Origin: Anaerotignum faecicola
GTDB lineage: Bacteria; Bacillota; Clostridia; Lachnospirales; Anaerotignaceae
NCBI RefSeq assembly: GCF_003865035.1
Contig: NZ_BHVZ01000001.1
Location: 1,100,949-1,164,948, forward strand
Length of the DNA: 64,000 nt
Reading direction: 5' to 3'
The translations under genes and the position numbers were made by a program. Positions 55,804 to 64,000 of the stretch are shown here, piece by piece; the stretch's first letter is position 1, and every line of letters begins with the position of its first letter. The notes under the pieces were generated by a model. The model did not search any database, had not been told where the DNA came from, and saw only the letters and a list, made by a program, of their open reading frames with translations.

Positions 55804-58431
55804 ATGAGCAAGAAATATGTTTATATGTTCAGCGAAGGCAACGCGGGCATGAGAAACCTGCTGGGCGGCAAAGGCGCTAACCTTGCTGAAATGACAAATC
55901 TGGGACTGCCTGTTCCTTATGGCTTCACCATTTCCACAGAGGCTTGTACGGAATACAACGAAGGCGGCAAGAAGCTGACAGATGAAATGATCGACCAGAT
56001 TGAAGTTGCTCTGGCAAAGCTGGAGGAAATCGCAGGCAAGAAGCTGGGCGACCCCGAAAATCCCCTGCTGGTTTCCGTTCGTTCCGGTGCGAGAGCATCC
56101 ATGCCCGGTATGATGGATACTGTTCTGAACCTTGGGCTGAATGATATTTCCGTAGAAGGTCTGGCAAAGAAGACAGGAAATACAAGATTTGCTTATGACT
56201 CCTACAGAAGATTTATCATGATGTTTGCAGACGTTGTTATCGGCGTTTCTAAATCCAAATTTGAAAGAAAGCTGGATGAATACAAGGAAAGTGTTGGCGC
56301 AAAATATGACACAGACCTGACAGCAGAGGATTTGAAAAAGGTAACTGCTATCTTCAAGCAGATTTATCTGGATGACCAGGGCAAGGAATTCCCTCAGAAT
56401 CCCAAGGAACAGCTTCTGGAAGCAGCAATGGCTGTATTCCGCAGCTGGGATAATCCCCGTGCTTTCGTTTACAGAAGAATGAACGATATCCCTTACAGCT
56501 GGGGTACTGCCGTAAACGTACAGATGATGGTATTCGGCAATATGGGTAATACCTCTGGTACAGGTGTTGCCTTCACAAGAAACGCTGCTACAGGCGAAAA
56601 GGCTATGCTGGGTGAATATCTGGTAAACGCACAGGGCGAGGACGTAGTTGCCGGTGTTCGTACACCTAACCCCATTGCAAAGCTGAAGGAAGATATGCCC
56701 GGTGTTTACGATCAGTTCATGGATATCGCAAACACACTGGAAAAGCATTATAAAGATATGCAGGATATGGAATTCACCATTGAAGAAGGCAAGCTGTTCT
56801 TCCTGCAGACAAGAAACGGTAAGAGAACTGCAAACGCGGCTCTGAGAATCGCGGTTGAAATGGTAGACGAGGGTCTGATTACAACAGACGAGGCTCTGCT
56901 GAGAGTAGAACCCAAACAGCTTGACCAGCTGCTGCACCCTGCATTCGACCAGGCTGCACTGAAGGCTGCAAAGGCTCTGGGCAAGGGGCTGCCCGCATCC
57001 CCCGGCGCTGCCGCAGGTAAGATTTACTTCACAGCAGAAGAAGCAAAGGCTGCTGCAGAAGCAGGAGACAGAGTTATTCTGGTTCGTCTGGAAACCTCTC
57101 CTGAGGATATCGAAGGTATGGCAGCATCTCAGGGTATCCTGACAGTGCGTGGTGGTATGACCTCTCACGCAGCGGTTGTTGCGCGTGGTATGGGTACCTG
57201 CTGTGTATCCGGCTGCGAAGAAATCAAGATGAACGAAGAAGCAAAGACCTTTACACTGGGCGGCAGAACCTTCAAGGAAGGGGACTATATCTCTCTGGAT
57301 GGCTCCACAGGCAACATCTACGGCGAAGATATTCATACCGTAAAGGCAGAAATTACAGGCAACTTCCAGACCTTCATGGCTTGGGCTGACGCGAAGAGAG
57401 TGCTGAAGGTTAGAACAAATGCCGACACACCCAACGATGCACAGACAGCAATCGACTTCGGTGCAGAGGGTATCGGTCTGACCAGAACAGAGCACATGTT
57501 CTTTGCGGCTGACAGAATCATGAAATTCAGAAAGATGATTATGTCCGATACCGTAGAGGAAAGAGAAGCGGCACTGGAAGGCATTGAGCCTTTCCAGAAG
57601 GATGACTTCAAGGGCATCTACAAGGCAATGCAGGAAAGACCTGTTACCATTCGTCTGCTGGACCCTCCTCTGCATGAGTTCATGCCTAACACAGAGGAAG
57701 AATTTGCACAGCTGGCTGAAATGACAGGCAAAACAGTGGAAGAACTGAAAATCAAGGCACGCAGTCTGCATGAGCTGAACCCCATGATGGGTCACAGAGG
57801 CTGCCGTCTGGCTGTAAGCTATCCCGAAATTGCAAGAATGCAGGCAAAGGCTATCATGGAAGCTGCCATCGAGGTTTCCGAGGAGGATGGCATCAACATT
57901 AAGCCTGAAATCATGATTCCTCTGGTTGGCGAAATCAAGGAACTGAAATATGTAAAGAATATCGTAGTAGAAACAGTAGAAAAGGTATTCGAAGCAAAGG
58001 GCAAGAAGCTGGATTATCTGGTTGGTACCATGATTGAAATCCCTAGAGCTGCACTGACAGCTGACCAGATTGCAACAGAGGCTGAATTCTTCTCCTTCGG
58101 TACAAACGACCTGACACAGATGACTTATGGTCTGTCCCGTGATGACGCAGGTAAGATTCTGGCTGACTACATCGACAAGAATATCTACGAGGTTGACCCT
58201 ACTGCAAGACTGGACAGAGCAGGCGTTGGTCTGCTGATGCAGTGGGCAGTAGAAAAGGCAAAACCCGTTCGTCCTGACATCCATCTGGGTATCTGTGGCG
58301 AACACGGCGGTGATCCTTACTCCGTTGAATTCTGCCACCAGATTGGTCTGGACTATGTATCCTGCTCTCCCTACCGCGTACCTATCGCAAGACTGGCTGC
58401 GGCACAGGCACAGATTAACTTCCCTCGCTAA
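55804..58431 (+). CDS. ppdK: Pyruvate, phosphate dikinase
   Basis: 875-residue cytosolic enzyme interconverting pyruvate + ATP + Pi and PEP + AMP + PPi. Nucleotide-binding part: MSKKYVYMFSEGNAGMRNLL, GGKGANLAEMTNLGLPVPYG, SVRSGARASMPGMMDTVLNL. Swivelling phosphohistidine domain GGMTSHAAVVARGMG with His455. PEP/pyruvate barrel: GIGLTRTEHMFF, GTNDLTQMTYGLSRDD and catalytic GICGEHGGDP. Length and motifs are complete. AGGAGG precedes the ATG. In fermenters it can run toward pyruvate to make ATP from PPi, which would compete with or feed the adjacent PPi pump. Confidence 0.97.
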   Translation: MSKKYVYMFSEGNAGMRNLLGGKGANLAEMTNLGLPVPYGFTISTEACTEYNEGGKKLTDEMIDQIEVALAKLEEIAGKKLGDPENPLLVSVRSGARASMPGMMDTVLNLGLNDISVEGLAKKTGNTRFAYDSYRRFIMMFADVVIGVSKSKFERKLDEYKESVGAKYDTDLTAEDLKKVTAIFKQIYLDDQGKEFPQNPKEQLLEAAMAVFRSWDNPRAFVYRRMNDIPYSWGTAVNVQMMVFGNMGNTSGTGVAFTRNAATGEKAMLGEYLVNAQGEDVVAGVRTPNPIAKLKEDMPGVYDQFMDIANTLEKHYKDMQDMEFTIEEGKLFFLQTRNGKRTANAALRIAVEMVDEGLITTDEALLRVEPKQLDQLLHPAFDQAALKAAKALGKGLPASPGAAAGKIYFTAEEAKAAAEAGDRVILVRLETSPEDIEGMAASQGILTVRGGMTSHAAVVARGMGTCCVSGCEEIKMNEEAKTFTLGGRTFKEGDYISLDGSTGNIYGEDIHTVKAEITGNFQTFMAWADAKRVLKVRTNADTPNDAQTAIDFGAEGIGLTRTEHMFFAADRIMKFRKMIMSDTVEEREAALEGIEPFQKDDFKGIYKAMQERPVTIRLLDPPLHEFMPNTEEEFAQLAEMTGKTVEELKIKARSLHELNPMMGHRGCRLAVSYPEIARMQAKAIMEAAIEVSEEDGINIKPEIMIPLVGEIKELKYVKNIVVETVEKVFEAKGKKLDYLVGTMIEIPRAALTADQIATEAEFFSFGTNDLTQMTYGLSRDDAGKILADYIDKNIYEVDPTARLDRAGVGLLMQWAVEKAKPVRPDIHLGICGEHGGDPYSVEFCHQIGLDYVSCSPYRVPIARLAAAQAQINFPR

Positions 58432-58481
58432 GGATTACATAGGCAATCAGGAAGCATAGCAGTATAATAAGACATAATAAA

Positions 58482-58520
58482 AAGGGATAAATCCAAAAAA
58501 ATGGGTTTATCCCTTTTTTG
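58482..58520 (+). terminator. ppdK terminator
   Basis: AAAAGGGATAAA / TTTATCCCTTTT stem with a short loop and T-run. Confidence 0.92.
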
Positions 58521-58627
58521 AGTGCCTGCGATTTTTCGTGGAAACGGCAGGAAAGCATTGAAAAACGGGGAAAGGTGATGTACAATAGGCAACAGTGCGA
58601 TTTTTTACAGAAGAAGGAGAGAAAGAA

Positions 58628-59860
58628 ATGGCAAAGGAAAAGAAAAAGCTGCCCTTGGCGGCATATATTTTTGCAGGTCTGGTGCTGGGGATTCTGGCGG
58701 GGGCTGCATTGATGAAAACGCCTGAGATTGCGGTGGAATACATTAAGCCGTTCGGGACGTTATTTTTAAACTTAGTGAAATTCATTGTAGTGCCGATTGT
58801 GCTGTTCTCGATTATGAGCGGTGTGATTTCCATGCAGGACATGCGGAAGGTTGGCAGTATCGGGGTGAAAACCGTTTGCTATTATATGTGTACAACGGCG
58901 ATGGCAGTGCTGATTGGTCTGGTGATTGCGAACCTTTGCAAGGGTTTTTTCCATCAGCTTGCGACATCGGGATTGGAATATGAGGCGGCGGAGGCACCGA
59001 GCTTTATCGAAACCATCGTGAATATTTTCCCGAATAACGCATTGGAGCCTATGGTAAACGCAAATATGCTGCAGGTTATCGTGATTGCGCTGTTCTTTGG
59101 GTTTGGCGCGATTGCGGTTGGCGAAAAAGGAAGGGCGTTTACGGAATTTGTAGAGAGCGCAAGTGCGATTTCCATGTATGTAATGGATACAATCATCAAG
59201 CTGAGCCCGATTGGCGTTTTTTGCTTGATTACACCTGTGGTAGCGGAAAACGGCCCCTCTGTATTGGGGGATTTGGCAACGGTGCTTCTGGTGGCGTATG
59301 CGGCGTATATTCTGCACATGGTGGTTGTGTATTCGCTGACGGTGAAGGCGATGGGCGGACTGAGCCCGATTCAGTTCTTTAAGGGGATGCTGCCGGCAAT
59401 CCTGTTTGCATTTTCCAGTGCATCTTCCGTAGGGACACTGCCGCTGAATCTGGAATGTGTGCAGAAGCTGGGGGCGAAGAAGGATGTTGCAAGCTTTGTG
59501 CTGCCCTTGGGCGCGACCATCAATATGGATGGTACGGCAATTTATCAGGGCGTGTGCGTCATTTTCATTGCGACCTGTTTTGGGGTTGACCTGACGATTG
59601 GACAGCAGCTGACAATCATTCTGACGGCAACACTGGCATCCATCGGAACAGCAGGCGTGCCCGGGGCAGGGATGATTATGCTGGCAATGGTGCTGCAGAG
59701 CGTTGGCCTGCCCGTAGAGGGGATTGCGCTTGTGGCAGGGATAGACCGTATTTTTGACATGGGACGAACAACGGTAAACATTACCGGGGATGCGGCATGT
59801 ACGCTTTGCGTTTCTAAGATGGAGGAGAAAAGACAGGCACAGAAGAAAACTGAGGCGTAA
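58628..59860 (+). CDS. Dicarboxylate/amino acid:cation symporter (DAACS)
   Basis: 410 residues. It starts MAKEKKKLPLAAYIFAGLVL and has eight helices plus two re-entrant loops: the Ser-rich hairpin AFSSASSVGTLPLNLE and the second loop GATINMDGTAIYQG, with NMDGT being the sodium/substrate motif. C-terminal RIFDMGRTTVNITGDAACTL carries the conserved Asp/Asn/Arg substrate contacts. It imports glutamate, aspartate, C4-dicarboxylates or neutral amino acids such as serine/threonine with Na+ or H+. AAGGAG lies before the ATG at 58628. Confidence 0.93.
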   Translation: MAKEKKKLPLAAYIFAGLVLGILAGAALMKTPEIAVEYIKPFGTLFLNLVKFIVVPIVLFSIMSGVISMQDMRKVGSIGVKTVCYYMCTTAMAVLIGLVIANLCKGFFHQLATSGLEYEAAEAPSFIETIVNIFPNNALEPMVNANMLQVIVIALFFGFGAIAVGEKGRAFTEFVESASAISMYVMDTIIKLSPIGVFCLITPVVAENGPSVLGDLATVLLVAYAAYILHMVVVYSLTVKAMGGLSPIQFFKGMLPAILFAFSSASSVGTLPLNLECVQKLGAKKDVASFVLPLGATINMDGTAIYQGVCVIFIATCFGVDLTIGQQLTIILTATLASIGTAGVPGAGMIMLAMVLQSVGLPVEGIALVAGIDRIFDMGRTTVNITGDAACTLCVSKMEEKRQAQKKTEA

Positions 59861-59880
59861 GAACAGAATAGACAGAAAAG

Positions 59881-59916
59881 GAACCCTGATGGCATGCCAT
59901 TGGGGTTTTGCTTTTG
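59881..59916 (+). terminator. Terminator of the symporter gene
   Basis: AACCCTGATGGC, AT loop, GCCATTGGGGTT followed by TTGCTTTT. From here to 60029 I see nothing but A/G-rich spacer. Confidence 0.8.
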
Positions 59917-60029
59917 GGGATTTTGCTGCATTATATAGAAGAAGCAGAGGGAAATGAGGGGGTCGAATCGGTGAAATTGCGGAAAAATCAGGGGGTTGAA
60001 AAGAAAAAGAGAAAAAGTGAAAAAAGGTG

Positions 60030-60057
60030 TTGACATTTTTCGGCAAGCGTGTATAAT
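60030..60057 (+). promoter_or_regulatory. rRNA promoter P1
   Basis: TTGACA (60030-60035), 16-base spacer, TATAAT (60052-60057). Confidence 0.92.
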
Positions 60058-60147
60058 ATATAAATGTTCCCGCGAAAACGGCGGAGCAAACTGAGAAAAT
60101 CGAATCACAGAAATCGCAGAAGATTGAAAAGTTTTTAAATAAAAACA

Positions 60148-60176
60148 TTGACAAGCGGACGCGAACCTGATATACT
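60148..60176 (+). promoter_or_regulatory. rRNA promoter P2
   Basis: TTGACA (60148-60153), 17-base spacer, TATACT (60171-60176). Confidence 0.92.
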
Positions 60177-60233
60177 AATTTCTGCTGATGTGAAATATCA
60201 GTAAAAAGCACAAAAATAAAAATAAAAAAGTGC

Positions 60234-60262
60234 TTGACAAGAGAATGAAGATTTGATAAAAT
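60234..60262 (+). promoter_or_regulatory. rRNA promoter P3
   Basis: TTGACA (60234-60239), 17-base spacer, TAAAAT (60257-60262). A CTTGAAAACTGAACA segment near 60292 recurs before 23S at 62509, a familiar pre-rRNA feature of Firmicutes; a TTAGCCAG/CTGGCTAG stem at 60397-60416 precedes 16S. Confidence 0.88.
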
Positions 60263-60428
60263 AATCTTCGCTGCTGAAAAGCAGATTGATCCTTGAAAAC
60301 TGAACAATGGATATGAATAAACACAACCCATAGTCAATTCAAGCAAACGGAAACGAATGCTAAAAAGACAAATTTTGCCGGTTTAGAAAAACCGGAGTTA
60401 GCCAGAAAAACTGGCTAGGAACAAAACT

Positions 60429-61967
<1,539 letters not shown>

Positions 61968-62193
61968 TGGAGAAAAGCGGAGAAAAGCTGCATAAAAGCT
62001 TTTGTCAGAATGGATTGCTTGCAAGACAGGCTGACAAAGAGGTTTTAGGTAGGTTTGCGGAGCAAATACATGAGTAATGCGAAGCATTACGAATGGTTTT
62101 CGTAAACATTTTTCAACGCAAGGTTGTGAAAGATATTCATTGTTCGGTTTTGAAGGATCAAACCTTCAAACAAAATAGGAAACACACAAAACA

Positions 62194-62315
62194 TCTTCGG
62201 TGATGATGCGCTTGGGGGACACACCCGTTCCCATTCCGAACACGACGGTTAAGACCCAAGCGGTCGATGGTACTTGGTGGGCAGCTGCCTGGGAGAGTAG
62301 ATGGTCGCCGAAGTC
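62194..62315 (+). rRNA. 5S ribosomal RNA located between 16S and 23S
   Basis: Terminal helix CTTCGGTGA / CGCCGAAG, loop-A/helix features CACCCGTTCCCATTCCGAAC and GGGAGAGTAGATGGTCGCCG typical of 5S. Position inside the operon, upstream of the two tRNAs, is not the usual 3'-terminal place. Confidence 0.93.
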
Positions 62316-62319
62316 CTAT

Positions 62320-62393
<74 letters not shown>

Positions 62394-62406
62394 TTTTGTG
62401 TGGTCT

Positions 62407-62479
62407 GGGGATATAGCTCAGCTGGGAGAGCACCTGCCTTGCAAGCAGGGGGTCACGAGTTCGAATCTCGTTATCTCCA
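62407..62479 (+). tRNA. tRNA-Ala (TGC)
   Basis: Acceptor GGGGATA/TATCTCC with one G-T pair, anticodon loop CTTGCAA with anticodon TGC, T arm AGTTCGAATCT, discriminator A. CCA not encoded. Confidence 0.97.
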
Positions 62480-62637
62480 CTTACCGGCTTAAAGAAGTCG
62501 GGATGCACCTTGAAAACTGAATACAAGTAAAGCAAAAATAGAGTCAATCGAGAAAACAAAATTTTCTATTTTCAAATGTAACAAAAGTTGTATCGCTACA
62601 ACGAAACATTCCAGAGAAATAGCTATTATATTAAACT

Positions 62638-64000
62638 GGTCAAGCAAGAAAGAGCACAAGGAGAATGCCTTGGCACTAGGAGCCGATGAAAGACGTGGTA
62701 AGCTGCGAAAAGCTTCGGGGAGGCGCAAACAGCCATCGATCCGGAGATATCTGAATGGGGAAACCTACTTGAGCAAACCTCAAGTATCCATGCGTGAATC
62801 CATAGCGTATGGAAGGGAACGCTGTGAACTGAAACATCTAAGTAGCAGTAGGAGGAGAAAGAAAACTCGATTTCCTAAGTAGCGGCGAGCGAACGGGAAA
62901 GAGGCCAAACCGAAGGACCTGGTTCTTCGGGGTTGCGGACTGCAATTAGCATTGCTGAGAGATAGACGAATGGTTTTGGGAAAGCCAGCCGTAGACGGTG
63001 AAAGCCCGGTAGACGAAATCTTGAAGCAGCGAGCAGGATCCAGAGTACCACGAGACACGAGAAACCTTGTGGGAAGCCGGGGGGACCACCCCCCAAGCCT
63101 AAATACTCCCTAGTGACCGATAGTGAAGCAGTACTGTGAAGGAAAGGTGAAAAGGACCCCGGGAGGGGAGTGAAAGAGAACCTGAAACCTTGTGCTTACA
63201 AACAGTCAAAGACGCAAGGCTGATGGCGTACTTTTTGTAGAACGGTCCGGCGAGTTACTAATGCCAGCGAGGTTAAGTGTCAGAAGCACGGAGCCGAAGG
63301 GAAACCAAGTCTGAATAGGGCGTAGAGTTGGTATTAGTAGACCCGAAACCGGGTGACCTATCCATGTCCAGGTTGAAGGAACCGTAAAAGGTTTTGGAGG
63401 ACCGAACACACATGTGTTGAAAAACGTGGTGATGAGGTGTGGATAGCGGAGAAATTCCAATCGAACTCGGAGATAGCTGGTTCTCCTCGAAATAGCTTTA
63501 GGGCTAGCCTCGAGCTGGAGTCTAACGGAGGTAAAGCACTGAACTGACGCGGGGCCCAAAAAGGTTACCAACTCATATCAAACTAAGAATGCCGTCAAGA
63601 TACCCTCGGGAGTCAGTCTGCGTGAGATAAGTCGCGTGGACAAAAGGGAAAGAGCCCAGACCGACAGCTAAGGTCCCAAAGTACGTGTTAAGTGGAAAAG
63701 GATGTGGGATTTCATAGACAACTAGGATGTTGGCTTAGAAGCAGCCATACATTTAAAGAGTGCGTAATAGCTCACTAGTCGAGAAAACCTGCGCCGAAAA
63801 TGTAACGGGGCTAAAACACGACACCGAAGCTACGGATTCCTTACAAAGTAAGGAGTGGTAGAGGAGCATCCTGCAAGGACGAAGCCAAAGTGAGAGCGAT
63901 GGTGGACGAAACAGGAGAGAGAATGCCGGAATGAGTAGCGAGATACATGTGAGAAACATGTAGGCCGAATATCTAAGGATTCCTGGGTAAAGCTAATCTT
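62638..64000 (+). rRNA. 23S ribosomal RNA (5' part, cut by window edge)
   Basis: Starts near GGTCAAGCAAGAAAGAGCAC; AGGAGAATGCCTTGGCACTA, AGTAGCGGCGAGCGAACGGG and the GATAGCTGGTTCTCCTCGAA block are conserved 23S text. About 1360 of some 2900 bases are inside the window. Confidence 0.97.

Noticed and set aside
55771-58338. 855-codon open frame antisense to ppdK
   Set aside because: Same artefact of codon bias; composition is unlike real proteins and the sense gene is certain.

Overview
The window is chromosomal DNA from an anaerobic, spore-forming, low-to-mid GC Gram-positive bacterium of class Clostridia. The 16S rRNA at the right end looks like clostridial cluster XIV. An Anaerotignum / Clostridium propionicum-like Lachnospirales member is my best guess, made from memory and not from a search. 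Supporting signs are SpmA/SpmB, an AbrB/SpoVT regulator, the large Bacillus-type SRP RNA, meso-DAP dehydrogenase, SLH surface protein, AAAGGAGG ribosome sites and TTG/GTG starts. I see no phage, plasmid, CRISPR array or transposase; almost everything reads as core or lightly accessory chromosome.

Layout. 1-12 kb: Ddh (cut by the left edge), a P-type ATPase behind a yybP-ykoY manganese riboswitch, a MATE exporter with a palindromic operator, GuaB, a YczE-CBS fusion, a Gx-transporter/NusG-II pair, tRNA-Phe, and the rpsF-ssb-rpsR operon. 12-21 kb: acetyltransferase, MBL hydrolase, Tex, a cluster of hairpin-rich repeats placed in inverted orientation around one small gene, a riboflavin-type ECF S component, Ddl-MurI and thioredoxin. 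21-32 kb: an L-2-hydroxyacid dehydrogenase with IlvE behind a purine-rich repeat leader, an MFS exporter with a possible attenuator, a divergent XRE/SLOG pair, a MoxR-VWA pair, AbrB, SpmAB, an FG-GAP-like lipoprotein, TadA and the SRP RNA. 32-41 kb: a redox operon (CXXC mini-protein, polyferredoxin membrane protein, TlpA lipoprotein), a two-component system behind a ladder of hairpins, dnaX-ybaB-recR, and a split ThrE exporter with a duplicated large subunit. 41-53 kb: a TPP-riboswitch operon tenA-thiZXY, YchF, a 905-residue SLH protein, an operator-controlled membrane protein/XRE pair, an ECF S component, PAP2 and AEC proteins. 53-64 kb: a K+-dependent membrane pyrophosphatase, pyruvate phosphate dikinase, a dicarboxylate/amino-acid symporter, and an rRNA operon with three tandem promoters and the order 16S-5S-tRNA-Ile-tRNA-Ala-23S (23S cut by the right edge).

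How parts work together. Ddh, Ddl and MurI feed meso-DAP, D-Ala-D-Ala and D-Glu to peptidoglycan. The 2-hydroxyacid dehydrogenase and IlvE together can take branched-chain amino acids to 2-oxo and then 2-hydroxy acids, a redox sink in amino-acid fermenters. Pyruvate phosphate dikinase and the PPi-driven ion pump sit side by side and share a strongly biased codon usage, pointing to PPi-centred energy metabolism. TenA and ThiXYZ salvage thiamine pyrimidine under TPP control.

The observations I rate highest are the 5S gene lying inside the rRNA operon, the inverted repeat cluster around a lone small ORF, the CXXC mini-protein/polyferredoxin/TlpA operon, the Mn2+-switched P-type ATPase, and several well-defined operators and leaders whose regulators or ligands are not known from this window.
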